DNA of 37,090 bases from Holophagales bacterium UBA5704 (GCA_002420005.1 DIHE01000084.1:1-37090), one strand, 5' to 3'; shown: positions 1 through 11,237, numbered from the stretch's first letter. Numbers and translations are program-made. The notes: generated by a model from the letters alone, not told the origin.

Positions 1-449
1 CCGGGGAAGGACGAGGGGGCCGTCGAATGGACCGCCGGCTGGATGGTGAAGATGTTCAGGTTGTCGATGGTGGTGGAGGGTTGGTAGACCCGGGAGGTCA
101 GATTCGGGCAGGTTGCGGCGTTGTTGGACAGCGTCGCCTTGTTGATCGCCCGCAGGATGGCGTAGCTGAAGATCCGGTTGGAGAACCGGTGTTGGTTGGT
201 GGTGAGGAGGAGGGTGTCGGCGCCGACGCCCAGGCCGGGGAAATCCGACCAGCTCGCATGGGCGGTGCCTGCGTTGCGCAGGGAGTTGATCCTGTAGATG
301 CACCAGCTCGCCGGGTCCAGGTTCGCCGGATTGGCGCTGCGCGAGACGGCGAGCCAGATGGAGGCGGAGACCGGCGTGCCGGGATCGTATTGCACGGCCG
401 CCACGTAGAACCGCTGGTTGGGCCCGAGCCGGTCGAAGACGGCTATCAA
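1..449 (-). CDS. partial secreted-type protein of unknown function (C-terminal end outside window)
   Basis: The minus strand is open from about 470 down to the window edge and reads like a real protein (RFYVAAVQYDPGTPVSASIW, later SWCIYRINSLRNAGTAHASW), with aromatic-rich, beta-type sequence typical of extracellular proteins. I do not recognise the family. No ATG and no signal peptide are visible at its beginning. The first possible starts are TTG at 449 or GTG at 404, and a TGA lies in frame at 471-473. The reading frame may therefore be a 3' portion whose 5' end was lost. A TTGACA on the minus strand (474-469) with a weak TTTGAT about 18 bp further on could be a promoter, which would favour the GTG start. 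The plus-strand frame over the same stretch is low-complexity Gly/Val/Asp and is treated as a shadow. Confidence 0.45.
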   Translation of the reverse strand, partial: MIAVFDRLGPNQRFYVAAVQYDPGTPVSASIWLAVSRSANPANLDPASWCIYRINSLRNAGTAHASWSDFPGLGVGADTLLLTTNQHRFSNRIFSYAILRAINKATLSNNAATCPNLTSRVYQPSTTIDNLNIFTIQPAVHSTAPSSFP

Positions 450-536
450 ATGCCTCGAAGGGTTGGGGTGTCAAGGGGGGGTACCGCGGCACAGGAGACC
501 GAGCCAAGGGCTTGTGCAACCCGCCCGCGGCCGGTT

Positions 537-545
537 TGCTACAAT
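537..545 (+). promoter_or_regulatory. extended -10 promoter element (TGCTACAAT)
   Basis: TGC followed by TACAAT matches an extended -10 element. It lies 61 bp before the phosphodiesterase start codon, and no convincing -35 is visible. Predicted transcription start is near 552. Confidence 0.45.
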
Positions 546-575
546 GCGCCCTCCTGACCGCCCGGTCGCCGGTCT

Positions 576-593
576 GTCTCCGGAGACTTTTTT
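576..593 (+). terminator. leader hairpin followed by six T (possible attenuator)
   Basis: GTCTCCGGAGAC is a perfect palindrome directly followed by TTTTTT, between the predicted promoter and the phosphodiesterase start codon. The stem is short (4 bp with a 4-nt loop), so it would be a weak terminator at best. Confidence 0.25.
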
Positions 594-606
594 CAAGATC
601 GAGCTT

Positions 607-2775
607 ATGAACCGTACCTTCCGCACGATCCCGTCCGTCCTCGTGGCCTGCCTCGCCCTCACCTTGTCCGCCGCGGCGCTGTCCGCCCAGCCGGCGGGAG
701 ACTCGAAGCTGATCATCCTGGGCTTCGACGGCGCCGACGCCAAGCTCACCCAACAATGGATGGACGAGGGCAAGCTGCCCAACCTGGCCAAGCTGCGCGG
801 CGAGGGGACGTTCGCGCCCCTGCGCTCGACGATCCCGTCGCAGACCCCGGTCTCCTGGTCCACCTTCTCGACCGGTCTGAACCCGGGGCGCCACGGGATC
901 TTCGACTTCCTGAAGCGCGACCCGAAGACGTACACGCCGAGCTTCGCCGCGTTCGACCAGGAGAAAGAGCCCTTCCTCTGGGGGGCGCGGACGCCGTGGA
1001 TCGTCGGCGCCGGGGCGGCGGTGGCGTTCCTGCTGCTCTTCTTCCTGGCGCTCAAGCTCTTCCGGGTGCGCACGGCGATCGCCTTCGCGGTGGCGCTGGT
1101 GCTGGCGCTCGCCGCGGCCGGCGGCACGGGGGTGGCGGCGGATCGCCTGCTGCCCAAGGAGAGGCCGGTGGCGGTCAACCGCCAGCATGGAGAGACGTTC
1201 TGGGCGCTCCTCGGCAAGCAGGGCAAGCGGGTGCAGGTGATGCGCATCCCGGTGACCTTCCCGGCGGTCGCTTATCCGCAAGGCAAGCTGCTCACCGGCC
1301 TCGGCACGCCGGACCTCTCCGGGCGCATCGGCAAGCCGTTCTACTTCACCTCGGAGCTGTTCTTCCAGCCCAAGGGCGGCGGCGACTTCTCGCTGGAGGT
1401 GGTGGAGCTGGTCGACAACAAGGGCGTCATCGACACCGAGATCAAGGGGCCGCCGAACGAGCTGTTCCCGGAGGAGAGCGAGTTCATCAAGATCCCGATG
1501 AAGCTGACCGTGCCGGAGGACAAGAAGTCGCTGCAGATCCAGGTTTCGGGCAACGACCTGACGCTCAAGCCGGGCGAGTGGAGCGACTGGGTGCGCTTCA
1601 CCTTCCCGTTCAACCGCATCATCAAGGTGCAGGGGATCGGCCGCTTCCGGGTGCTCTCCGTGGAGCCCGAGGTGCGGCTCTACCTGAGCCCGATCCAGTT
1701 CGACCCCGAGAACCTGCCGCCGGGTTTCGCGATCACCACGCCGGACAGCTTCATCGACGAGCTGACCGGCCACCACGGCCTGTTCAAGACCATGGGCTGG
1801 ATGATCGACACCTGGTCGATCTCCAACGGCACGGTGCCGGAGGAGGTCTTCCTGGAAGACGTCAAGATGACGGTCGACAAGGAGCGCGAGATCCTGAGCG
1901 GCGAGCTGGACCGTGCCGCCGACTGGGACGTGCTGGTGCACTATTTCGAGTTCACCGACCGGGTGCAGCACATGATGTTCCGCTTCTTCGACCCGAAACA
2001 TCCGTTGTGGACGGAGGAGGGCTCGAAGAAGTGGGCGGGCTCGATCCTCGAGTCGTACCAGCAGATGGACGCGATCGTCGGCGAGGTGATGCAGAAGATG
2101 CCGCCGGGGACGAAGCTGATGATCGTCTCGGATCACGGCTTCGCGTCGTTCCGTCGCAGCATGAACTACAACACCTGGCTGGCGAAGAACGGGTTCATGA
2201 CGTTGACCGGCGAGGATCCGAACCGCAAGAACCTGGAAGACCTGTTCGACCAGGGGGATTTCTTCGTCAACGTCGACTGGTCGAAGACGAAGGCGTACGC
2301 CCTGGGCCTCGGCCAGGTGTACATCAACTTGAAGGGCCGTGAGGCGAAGGGAATCGTCGAGCCGGGTGCCGAGTATGAGCAGGTGGCGCAGGCGATCAAG
2401 CAGGGGCTGGAGAGCTTCGTGGACGAGGAGACGGGGGAGAAGCCGGTGGCTTACGTCTTCACCCGCGAGGAGGCGTACGGCACCTATGATCCCGTGCTGA
2501 TCCCGGATCTCATCCCTTCGAACAACGCCGGGTTCCGGGTGGGCTGGCAGGACAGCCTGGGCGGCATCGGCAAGACGATCGTCGAGCCGAACACCGAGAT
2601 CTGGAGCGGTGACCACTGCTCCGTGTATCCGCCGCTGGTGGAGGGGATCCTGTTCGCCAACTTCAAGCTGGACGGCACGAGCGCCAACATGGGCGACGTG
2701 ATGCCGACCATTCTCGACCTCTATCAGGTGAAGTCGGCGGAGAAGCTGGACGGGCGGAGCCTGTTGGTGAAATAG
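607..2775 (+). CDS. membrane-anchored phosphodiesterase/nucleotide pyrophosphatase, alkaline phosphatase superfamily
   Basis: 722 aa, type I phosphodiesterase/nucleotide pyrophosphatase-like (PF01663-type). The start MNRTFRTIPS is chosen because it opens a clear signal peptide (residues 1-27, ending ALSA). Visible metal-site motifs are GFDGADA (Asp41), SDHGF in the middle and SGDHCS near the C-terminus. The likely nucleophile is Thr80 in SQTPVSW, followed by TGLNPGRHGIFDF as in this family. Unusually, two adjacent hydrophobic helices (about 132-153 and 158-180) are inserted in the catalytic domain after the nucleophile region. They are followed by a beta-rich insert of about 200 residues before the HYFEFTDRVQHMMF metal region. 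The helices suggest a membrane hairpin holding an extracytoplasmic enzyme. Substrate unknown; phosphodiester, phosphonate or sulfate ester hydrolysis are all possible. The gene ends 2 bp from the convergent sigma factor gene. Confidence 0.85.
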   Translation: MNRTFRTIPSVLVACLALTLSAAALSAQPAGDSKLIILGFDGADAKLTQQWMDEGKLPNLAKLRGEGTFAPLRSTIPSQTPVSWSTFSTGLNPGRHGIFDFLKRDPKTYTPSFAAFDQEKEPFLWGARTPWIVGAGAAVAFLLLFFLALKLFRVRTAIAFAVALVLALAAAGGTGVAADRLLPKERPVAVNRQHGETFWALLGKQGKRVQVMRIPVTFPAVAYPQGKLLTGLGTPDLSGRIGKPFYFTSELFFQPKGGGDFSLEVVELVDNKGVIDTEIKGPPNELFPEESEFIKIPMKLTVPEDKKSLQIQVSGNDLTLKPGEWSDWVRFTFPFNRIIKVQGIGRFRVLSVEPEVRLYLSPIQFDPENLPPGFAITTPDSFIDELTGHHGLFKTMGWMIDTWSISNGTVPEEVFLEDVKMTVDKEREILSGELDRAADWDVLVHYFEFTDRVQHMMFRFFDPKHPLWTEEGSKKWAGSILESYQQMDAIVGEVMQKMPPGTKLMIVSDHGFASFRRSMNYNTWLAKNGFMTLTGEDPNRKNLEDLFDQGDFFVNVDWSKTKAYALGLGQVYINLKGREAKGIVEPGAEYEQVAQAIKQGLESFVDEETGEKPVAYVFTREEAYGTYDPVLIPDLIPSNNAGFRVGWQDSLGGIGKTIVEPNTEIWSGDHCSVYPPLVEGILFANFKLDGTSANMGDVMPTILDLYQVKSAEKLDGRSLLVK

Positions 2776-2777
2776 GC

Positions 2778-3389
2778 CTACGCCGGCAGGCGCACCGCGT
2801 CGTCTTCTTCGGCGAGGATCTGGCGGAGCTTCTTCATCGCCAGGAGGACGCGGGACTTGACCGTGCCCAGCGGGGCGCCCAGCGCGTCGGCGATCTGGAC
2901 ATGGGTGAGCCCGTGCCAGAATGCCAGCTCGACGACCCGGCGCTGCTCGGGGGGCAGGCGGTCGAGGGCGGAACCGATGCGGTGCGCGCTCTCCTGGTGT
3001 TCCAGGCGGCGGGTGCCGAGAGGGGCGACGGCACGGGCGGCTGCGGCGCGGGCGGAAGCGTCCTCGCGGCGGCGGCGGGCGGTGGTGCCGCGCCGGCGGT
3101 CGAGGGCACGGGAGCGGGCGAGCAGGAGGAGCCAGCCGCGCGGGGAGGACCGCGCGGCGTCGTAGCGCCGGGCATCGCGCCAGACTTGCAGGAAGACCTC
3201 CTGCAGAATCTCTTCCGCCTCCTGGCGGTCGGCGAGCAGGCGGCACAGGAGCCCCAGGACCGGCGCGGCATGCCGGTCGTAGAAGCGGCCGAGCGCCTCG
3301 CCGGACCCGGCGGCGATTTCGCGGAGGAGGGCGAAATCGTTCTCCTCCGTGGAGGCGGGGAAGGCGGGAAACGGCACAGCCTGGGGCAT
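2778..3389 (-). CDS. ECF-type RNA polymerase sigma factor
   Basis: 203 aa. Region 2 is visible at about residues 30-95 (GRFYDRHAAPVLGLLCRLL, then AEEILQEVFLQVWRDARRYD, the core- and -10-binding helices). Region 4 is at about 140-190 (LDRLPPEQRRVVELAFWHGLTHVQIADALG followed by LGTVKSRVLLAMKKL, a helix-turn-helix for -35 recognition). The start MPQAVPFP is preceded by GGAG at a good distance; the frame stays open upstream but without a better site. An Arg-rich, poorly conserved linker joins the two regions. Resembles the SigK-like ECF group. No anti-sigma gene lies beside it: the downstream neighbour is the convergent phosphodiesterase and the upstream neighbour is the divergent winged-helix regulator. 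Control is therefore unknown. Confidence 0.88.
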   Translation of the reverse strand: MPQAVPFPAFPASTEENDFALLREIAAGSGEALGRFYDRHAAPVLGLLCRLLADRQEAEEILQEVFLQVWRDARRYDAARSSPRGWLLLLARSRALDRRRGTTARRRREDASARAAAARAVAPLGTRRLEHQESAHRIGSALDRLPPEQRRVVELAFWHGLTHVQIADALGAPLGTVKSRVLLAMKKLRQILAEEDDAVRLPA

Positions 3390-3402
3390 GGTCGGGCTCC
3401 GG

Positions 3403-3411
3403 TGGTAGACT
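3403..3411 (+). promoter_or_regulatory. extended -10 element TGGTAGACT
   Basis: TGG plus TAGACT in the divergent region between the sigma factor gene and the regulator at 3528. It points towards the regulator operon, with a leader of about 110 nt. The same hexamer recurs before three other genes in the window. Confidence 0.35.
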
Positions 3412-3527
3412 GGCGGGCGAGCGGTCCATCCGCGACCCCCGAGACACAGGCAACAGTAGGGCTCGGGTTCCTCCGGAGTCCTCAGAAGCGGCCTCAAGGA
3501 AGGATCAAAGAGATCTCAAAGGCGGCC

Positions 3528-5284
3528 ATGCACGACGGGCGGTTCCTGGAATTCGACGGCTTCACGGTGGACGTCGAAAACCGTCTCCTCCTGCGCGCCG
3601 GCCGTCCGGTGCCGCTGACGCCCAAGGCGTTCGACACGCTCGCCGCCCTGCTCGAACGCCCGGGGGAGGTGGTGACCAAGGAGGACCTCCTGGCGCGGGT
3701 CTGGCCGGGAGCCTTCGTGGAAGATGCGATCCTCACCCAGAACATCTACACGCTGCGCAAGGCGCTGCAGGAGGCGGGGGGCGGGCGGTCGTACATCGAG
3801 ACCATCCCGCGCCGGGGCTATCGTTTCGCCGGGGCCGCGCCGTCCGGCGTTCCCGAGGTGGAGCCGGAGGCGGCGCGCATCGCCTCCCTCGCCGTCCTCC
3901 CCTTCCAGACGATCGCCGGCCATGCGGACGACGCCTATCTCGCGTTCGGCCTCGCCGATGCGCTGATCACCCGGTTGTCCAATCTGCGGAGCCTCTCCGT
4001 GCGCCCCACCAGCGCGGTGCGGCGTTTTCTCGGGGGGGAGCGCGAGCCGGCCGAGGCCGGGCGCCTGCTTCAGGTCGACGCGGTGCTCGACGGCACCATC
4101 CGGCGCTCCGGCGACCGGCTGCGCATCGGTGTGCAACTGGTGAGCGTGCGCGACGACGCGCCCTCCTGGGCGACCCGGTTCGACACCCGGGTGACCGACC
4201 TGTTCGCGCTGGAGGACCAGATCTCGCAGGAGCTCGCCGAGGAGCTGCAACTGCGCCTGTCGAACCAGGAGCGCGACCGTCTGGCGCGCCGGGCGACCCG
4301 CCATCCGGAGGCCTATGACGCCTGCCTGCGCGGGCGTTACTTCTGGAACCGCCGGACCTTCGAGGGGCTCACCAAGGGGATCGAGTCCTTCCGCAAGGCG
4401 ATCGCCCTCGATCCCGAGCTGGCCGCCGCCTATGCCGGCATCGCCGACTGCCAGGTGCTCCTGCCGCTGTACGGAGCGCTGGCGCCGGCGGACGTCTTCC
4501 CGCAGGCGATCGCGGCGGCGGAGCGCGCCCTGGCGCTCGACGATTCCCTGGCCGAGGCGCACACCTCGCTCGCCTATGCGCGGTTCCTTTTCGAGCGCCG
4601 CTGGGAGGAGGCCGAGCGGGGGTTCCGCCGGGCGCTGGAGCTGGCGCCCGGTTATGCCACGGCGCACCAGTGGTACGCCTTCCTGCTCGCCGCGCGCGGC
4701 CGGCACGGCGAGGCGGTCGCCGCGGCACGCCGGGCGCGGGATCTCGATCCGCTCTCGCTGGTGATCAATTCGGATCTGGGGATGGTCCTCTGCTTCGCCC
4801 GCGATCCGGCCGCCGAGGAGCAGCTGCGGCGCACCCTGGAGCTCGACGGGTCCTTCGCCTACGCCCATTTCGAGCTGGGCTTCGCCCTGCAGCAACAGGG
4901 CCGGCTGGACGAAGCGGTGGCGGCCTTCGGCCAGGCTTCGCGCCTCGCCCGGGGTAATCCGGTGATGCAGGCGGTGCTCGGGCAGGCGCTCGCCCTGGCC
5001 GGCCGCGGCGACGAGGCGCGCCGCATCCTCGCGGACCTGGAGGAGCTCGCCGGGCGCGAGTTCGTCGAAGCGAGCCTGTTCGCCTTCCTGTGGACCGGCC
5101 TGGGGGAGCAGGAGCGCGCGATCGATTGCCTGGAGGAGGCGTGCCGGCAGGGCTCGCGGTTCGTCCCCTTCCTCGCCACCTGGTCGGTCTACGACCCGCT
5201 GCGCGACCACCCGCGCTGGCCGGGGCTTCTGCGCACCGCGGGTCTATTGTCCCCCTTTGTCGCACAGAGTACACTTCCAGAGAA

Positions 5285-5288
<4 letters not shown>
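3528..5288 (+). CDS. winged-helix transcriptional regulator with TolB-like and TPR domains
   Basis: 586 aa. An OmpR/PhoB-type winged-helix DNA-binding domain spans residues 5-100 (LTPKAFDTLAALLERPGEVV, the wing ending YIETIPRRGYRF). It is followed by a short linker, a TolB/FlgO-like alpha-beta domain (about 125-230, SLAVLPFQTIAGHADDAYLA, starting the usual 'find total activity' region), and about nine TPR-like helix pairs to the C-terminus. There is no membrane helix, so unlike CadC this is a soluble form. The architecture is very common in Acidobacteriota, where such genes are one-component or partner-controlled regulators. The start at 3528 places the DNA-binding domain at the N-terminus; upstream sequence is antisense to the sigma factor. 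Its stop overlaps the FIST gene start (ATGA), so regulator, FIST protein and kinase are probably one operon. Confidence 0.85.
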
Positions 5289-6411
<1,123 letters not shown>

Positions 6412-6415
<4 letters not shown>

Positions 6416-8547
6416 TGGGGCTGCGCCACCCCCTCCTCGAGCGGCAGATCCGGCGTCTCGGCCTGGACGGTTCGCAAGATTGGGAGCCGCCGGTCTCGGG
6501 CTTGCTCGAGCTGGTCGACCGCACCTACCGGACGTCCGACCAGGACCGCTATCTCCTCGAACAGTCGCTGACCATCTCGTCGCAGGAGATGCAGTCGCTC
6601 TATGAGGCCCTGCAGGAGGCCTCGGAGAGCCGGGTGGCGGCCGAGCGGGACAAGCTGCGCGCGGTGGTCGCCTCGCTGGGGGCGGGCGTGGGCCAGCTCG
6701 ATGCGGCGGGACGGCTCCTGTCGCTCAATCCTGAGGGGGAGAGGATCGTCGGCTGCTGCGCCGAGGATCTCGCCGGCCGCTGCTTTCTCGCCTGGGCACT
6801 GCGCGATCCCGACCAGGACGAAGCGGAGGATCCGGCGGCGCGCTCGGTCGCGGCGGTGCGGGTGGAGGATTCGATGTTCCGCCGTCCGGACGGCTCGGTG
6901 GTGGACGTCTCCTACGCCGTCACGCCGCTGGAGGCGCCGGGGAGCGAGACGGCGGCGGTGCTGGTGTTTTTCGACCTGACCGAGCGCCGCCGGATGGAGG
7001 AGGCGCTGGAAGAGGCGAAGGAGGCGGCGGAAGCGGCGAGCCTCGCCAAGAGCGAGTTCCTCGCCAACGTCAGCCACGAGATCCGCACCCCGCTCAATGC
7101 GGTGATCGGGATGACCAGCCTGCTGCTCAGCAACGAGCTGTCGCCGGAGCACCGCGACTGGGTGCAGACGATCCGCCGCAGTGGCGAGTCCCTGCTCGGC
7201 CTGATCAACGAGATTCTCGACTTTTCCCGCCTGGAGGCGGGGAAGATGCCGCTGGAGGAGCATGCGTTCCTGCTGCGCGAGAGGATCGCCCTCGCCTTCG
7301 ACCTGGTGGCACCCGAAGCGCGCCGCAAAGCCCTCAAGCTCTCCTGGCATGTGGAGCCCGGTTGTCCGGACGTGCTGGGCGGCGATGCGGCGCGGCTGCA
7401 GCAGATCCTTCTCAATCTCCTCTACAACGCGGTCAAGTTCACGGCGTCGGGGCAGGTGACGCTGCATGTGTCGATCGCCGAGGAAGGGGAGAACGATCTG
7501 CTCCTGCGTTTCCAGGTGCGCGACACCGGCGTGGGGCTGCCGCCGGGCCGGATCGAGGAGCTGTTCAGCCCGTTCCTCCAGGCGGACGCCTCGACCTCAC
7601 GGCGCTATGGCGGCAGCGGTCTGGGGCTCGCGATCAGCCGCCGCCTGGTGGAGCGGATGGGGGGGGAGATCGGCGCGGAGAGTCTGCCGGGGCACGGCTC
7701 GACGTTCACCTGCACCCTCCGCTTCCGGCGTGGATCCGAGGCGGACCTCGCCTCGGCCACCATGCTCGCCCGCGATCCGGCACCCCGCCCGGCGCCGAGC
7801 CCGGAACCGCTGCGCATTCTCCTCGCCGAGGACAATCCGCTGAATCAGAAAGTCGCCCGCCTTCTTCTCGGCCGGCTCGGCCAGACCGCGGACCTGGCGG
7901 CGAACGGCCTGGAGGTCCTCGCCGCCCTGGAGCGCCAGACCTACGACCTGATCCTGATGGACGTCATGATGCCCGAGCTCGACGGCCTGGAGACGACGCG
8001 GCGGATCGTGGCGCGCTGGCCCCCCGAGAAGCGCCCGCGCATCGTGGCGCTCACTGCGAGCGCCATGCGCGAGGACCGCGACCGCTGCCTGGCGGCGGGG
8101 ATGGACGAATACCTGAGCAAGCCGATCGATCTGAAAGTCCTCGCCGAGGCGCTGCGGCGGGCGAAAAAAGAGGCCCCGCCGCCGGAGTCGGAGAGCGCAG
8201 CGCCCGCAACGCCGATGATCGACGAGCTGTGGCGCCTCGATCCGGTGGAGACCACCCGCCTGATGGAGAATTTTCTGGTTCATCTGGATCTCCAGCTCCA
8301 GACCCTGCAGCAGGCGGTGGAGCAGGGCGACGCCGCCGTCATCGAAAAGGTGGCCCATGCCTTGCGGGGAGCCAGTGCGACGCTGGGTCTGCCCCGCCTT
8401 CCCGACTCCCTGGGAGACCTCATCCGCTTGGTCCGCCGCGGCGAGGTCCATCGCGTCGGCGCCCTGCTCGTCGCGGTGGAGGAGGACGCCGCCCGCGAGC
8501 GAGAGCTGCTGCGTCGCCTCCTCACCGAACGAGCGCAGGAGCCGTAG
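6412..8547 (+). CDS. cytoplasmic hybrid histidine kinase (PAS-HisKA-HATPase-REC-Hpt)
   Basis: 711 aa, no membrane helix. A coiled N-terminal segment (about 30-82) of the type seen in FIST-associated kinases precedes a PAS domain (about 83-190), a dimerisation/phosphoacceptor helix with His222 in SHEIRTPLNAV, and an ATPase domain (N box LLYNAVKF, DTGVGL, GGSGLGLAIS). A receiver domain follows (AEDNPLNQ, phosphoacceptor Asp517 in LMDVMMPELDG, Lys570 in LSKPID), and then a C-terminal Hpt domain with His649 in AHALRGASATLG. All four phosphorelay sites are therefore intact. It probably receives its signal from the FIST protein encoded just upstream. ATGATG offers two starts; the first gives the 4-bp overlap. 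The phosphorylated output is unknown, because the regulator in this operon has no receiver domain. Confidence 0.92.
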
Positions 8548-8553
8548 GGTGGG

Positions 8554-11145
8554 TCAGAACTGCCAGTTGTCGTTGCGCGTGCCGGTGCCGGTCGACGGCA
8601 CCGTGTAGCTGCGGTTGGCGCCGTTCTCCCAGGTGGTGGTTCCGCCCTGGCGCTGGATGTATTTGTACTGGATCGCCGCCCCTTTGCTGGTCGAGAAGAA
8701 CACCGGGCCGCTCCAGGTGTCGCTGTCGACCCAGTTGAGCTTGACCGCCTTGGTGACGTCCCAGTTGCCCAGCTCGGCGACGTTGCCCACCACGTAGAGG
8801 TCCTGCCCCGGAGAGGTCACGTAGTTGTTCACCGTGAAGTCGACCCGCACGGCCTCGGTCGCGTTGCAGGGGCGCGCGAGCAGCAGGAGCGCGGAGCGGG
8901 CCTGCACACCGTAGGTCGCGCCGGTGATCTTGGGCAGCGCCTGTGAATTCCACACGGAGACCGCCGGGTTGTAGTAGATGTTGCCGGTGCCTTCCGCCCA
9001 GTCGGCGGTGTCGGCGCCGAGCCACCAGCACTTGCCGTTGGGGGCGGTGGGCAGGGTGAAGGTCAGGTTTGTCCAGTAGTGATTGAACGCGACGTAGAGG
9101 TCCGGCGCGTCCGCCGCGCCGCCGGTCTCGGTGGCCGAGCCGTCGAGCAGGAAGGCGAGGGTGCGCGAGGTGCTGCTCCAGTCCGGGGTGTCCGGGGTGG
9201 TGCCGTGCCAGGTCAAGTCCTTGTAGCCGTCGCCGTCGTGGTCGGCGCCGCCCACCGCCACCGTGCGGCGCAGGCCGGGATGGGCCTTGCGCAGCGCGAT
9301 CATCCGCTTGAAGAAGTCGTACGTCTTGGGGTTGTCCGTCTTCCTCTGCCAGTTGATCCAGCCGCAGGCGTTGTCCGCCATGTAGGCGTTGTTGTTGCCG
9401 TTCTGGGTCTGCCGGAACTCGTCCCCCGCGAGCAGCATGGGCACGCCGTGGTGGACGAACAGGTGGGTCGCGAAGTTGCGGATCTGGCGCCGCCGCAGCA
9501 CCTCGTCGCCGCCGCTGTCCCAGCTGTCGTTGCTGTCGCTGCCGCTCGACGCATCGGCGCCGGTGGGGTTGCAGGCGCCGGTGCCGTTCTGCTTGGTGTT
9601 GTAGGAGACCAGGTCGTTCAGGGTGAAGCCGTCGTGGGCGGTGACGAAGTTGACGCTCTCCTCGGGCGCGACGAAGCCGCTCCAGGTGGCGGTGATCGAG
9701 GAGCCGAGGCCTCCCACCTGCGAGGCGTCGCTCTTCACCAGCTTGCGCACGTTGTCGCGCCACTTGCCGTTCCACTCCGACCACCCGGAGGGGAACTCGC
9801 CGACGCCGTAGCCGCCGGTGTCCCAGGCCTCGGCGACGATCTTGAAGTCGTTGTCCTGGGCCGCCTGGGCGATCTCGATCAGGGTCTGCGCATTGGGATT
9901 GAACACCCGGCCGTCGCTCCCCTCGCGCCCGAGGGTGTAGGCGAGGTCGAAACGGAAGCCGTCGACGCCCATCTGGCTGTTCCAGTACTTCAAGCTGTCG
10001 ATGATCAACCGGCGCACCGCGGGGCGGCTGGCGTTCAGGTTGTTGCCGGTGCCGGTGGAATCCCAGTAGCAGGTCTTGTTGTCGGCGAGCGTGTAGTAGG
10101 TGGCGTTGTCCAGGCCGCGCAGGTTGATGTAGCGCACCGGGCTGCCGGAGCAGGCGCCGCCTTCGAACGTGTGGTTGAACACCACGTCCAGGAAGACCTC
10201 GATCCCCTGGGCGTGCAGGGCCTTGACCATCTCCTTGAACTCATTGACCTGCTGGCCGGCGGTGTAGGTGCAGCTCGCCAGGTCCGGGCAGAGGTACTCG
10301 CGGTTCGGCGCGAAGAACTGGGTGGTCATGTAGCCCCAGTAGTTCACCCGGTCGGCGGTGGCGCCGCCCACCGGATCGTCCCACTGCGGGTACTCGTGGA
10401 CCGGAAGAAGCTCGACGCCGGTGACCCCCAGGTCGGTGAAGTAGGAGGCCTTGGCCTTGAAGCCGTCATAGGTACCGCGCAGGGTGGAGGTGACCGAGGT
10501 GTCGTTCTTGGTGAAGCCGCGCAGGTGGACCTCGTAGAGGACCGAGTCCTTCATCGCCTTGTTCGGCCGCACGTCGCCGGTCCAGTCGAACGAGGCGTCG
10601 TTGATGACGATCGACTTCGGCATGGCGCCGGCGCTGTCGACGAAGCCATAGGTGTCGGTGCCGCCGAGAATGGCGGTGGAGTAGTGGTAGTTGCCGCCGG
10701 AGAGCACGCGCACCGGCTCACCGGTCACCGCCTTGGCGTACGGGTCGGTCAGGAGCTTGTTGGGATTGAACCGGTTGCCGTTCGCGTCCACATGGGAGAG
10801 GAAGCCGATGTTGCTGCCGGCGGTCCAGCTCGCGTTGTACGGCCAGTTCGGTCCCCAGGCGCGGAGGCCGTAGAGGGTCCCGGCGCCGAGCCCGGAGACG
10901 GTGACGGTCCAGATGTGATTCACCGTGTCGGTCTTGGTGAGGGTGTAGCGGTTGAGCGGGGTGGACGAGGTCGGGGTGGAGAACGTCCACACCTCGATGC
11001 GGGTGGCATTTTGCGAGAACACGGCGAACTGGACGCCGCCGGACACCAGGGTGGCCCCGAGAGGGGTCTGCGCCACCGCGGTCTGGGCGCCGAGCGCCAG
11101 GCCGAGCAGCAGGAGCGCCGCCAGAGAGTTGCGAAGGGAAGGCAT
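8554..11145 (-). CDS. secreted GH13 glycogen/starch debranching enzyme (isoamylase type) with CBM20
   Basis: 863 aa. Signal peptide at residues 1-25 (ending TAVAQ), an N-terminal CBM48-like beta domain (about 28-180), a GH13 barrel, and a C-terminal CBM20 starch-binding domain (about the last 95 residues, DLYVVGNVAELGNWD, NDNWQF end). Catalytic residues are visible: nucleophile Asp400 in GFRFDLA, acid/base Glu439 in VAEAWD, and Asp505 in TAHDGFTL. It is closest to the Pseudomonas-type isoamylases that cleave alpha-1,6 branches outside the cell. Two ATGs lie 9 bp apart; GAGGAG touches the first and stands 9 nt from the second, so the second (MPSLRNS) is chosen. It lies downstream of, and on the same strand as, the LanC-like gene, and convergent to the kinase gene 6 bp away. 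Confidence 0.88.
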   Translation of the reverse strand: MPSLRNSLAALLLLGLALGAQTAVAQTPLGATLVSGGVQFAVFSQNATRIEVWTFSTPTSSTPLNRYTLTKTDTVNHIWTVTVSGLGAGTLYGLRAWGPNWPYNASWTAGSNIGFLSHVDANGNRFNPNKLLTDPYAKAVTGEPVRVLSGGNYHYSTAILGGTDTYGFVDSAGAMPKSIVINDASFDWTGDVRPNKAMKDSVLYEVHLRGFTKNDTSVTSTLRGTYDGFKAKASYFTDLGVTGVELLPVHEYPQWDDPVGGATADRVNYWGYMTTQFFAPNREYLCPDLASCTYTAGQQVNEFKEMVKALHAQGIEVFLDVVFNHTFEGGACSGSPVRYINLRGLDNATYYTLADNKTCYWDSTGTGNNLNASRPAVRRLIIDSLKYWNSQMGVDGFRFDLAYTLGREGSDGRVFNPNAQTLIEIAQAAQDNDFKIVAEAWDTGGYGVGEFPSGWSEWNGKWRDNVRKLVKSDASQVGGLGSSITATWSGFVAPEESVNFVTAHDGFTLNDLVSYNTKQNGTGACNPTGADASSGSDSNDSWDSGGDEVLRRRQIRNFATHLFVHHGVPMLLAGDEFRQTQNGNNNAYMADNACGWINWQRKTDNPKTYDFFKRMIALRKAHPGLRRTVAVGGADHDGDGYKDLTWHGTTPDTPDWSSTSRTLAFLLDGSATETGGAADAPDLYVAFNHYWTNLTFTLPTAPNGKCWWLGADTADWAEGTGNIYYNPAVSVWNSQALPKITGATYGVQARSALLLLARPCNATEAVRVDFTVNNYVTSPGQDLYVVGNVAELGNWDVTKAVKLNWVDSDTWSGPVFFSTSKGAAIQYKYIQRQGGTTTWENGANRSYTVPSTGTGTRNDNWQF

Positions 11146-11237
11146 GCTGAGCATCTCCTCGGAAAAGGTGGAGGTCGCCGGCTCCCCGCCCGGACGCCGG
11201 GGCGGGCCGGGCCGGCCGCAACCATTCTAAGGGATGA

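Noticed and set aside
3516..5210. Minus-strand open frame opposite the winged-helix regulator
   Set aside because: It is antisense low complexity; the plus strand has a full winged-helix and TPR architecture.
11158..11237. Terminator between the LanC-like and debranching enzyme genes
   Set aside because: The GC-rich stretch has partial dyads but no stable stem followed by T, so read-through between the two genes cannot be excluded.
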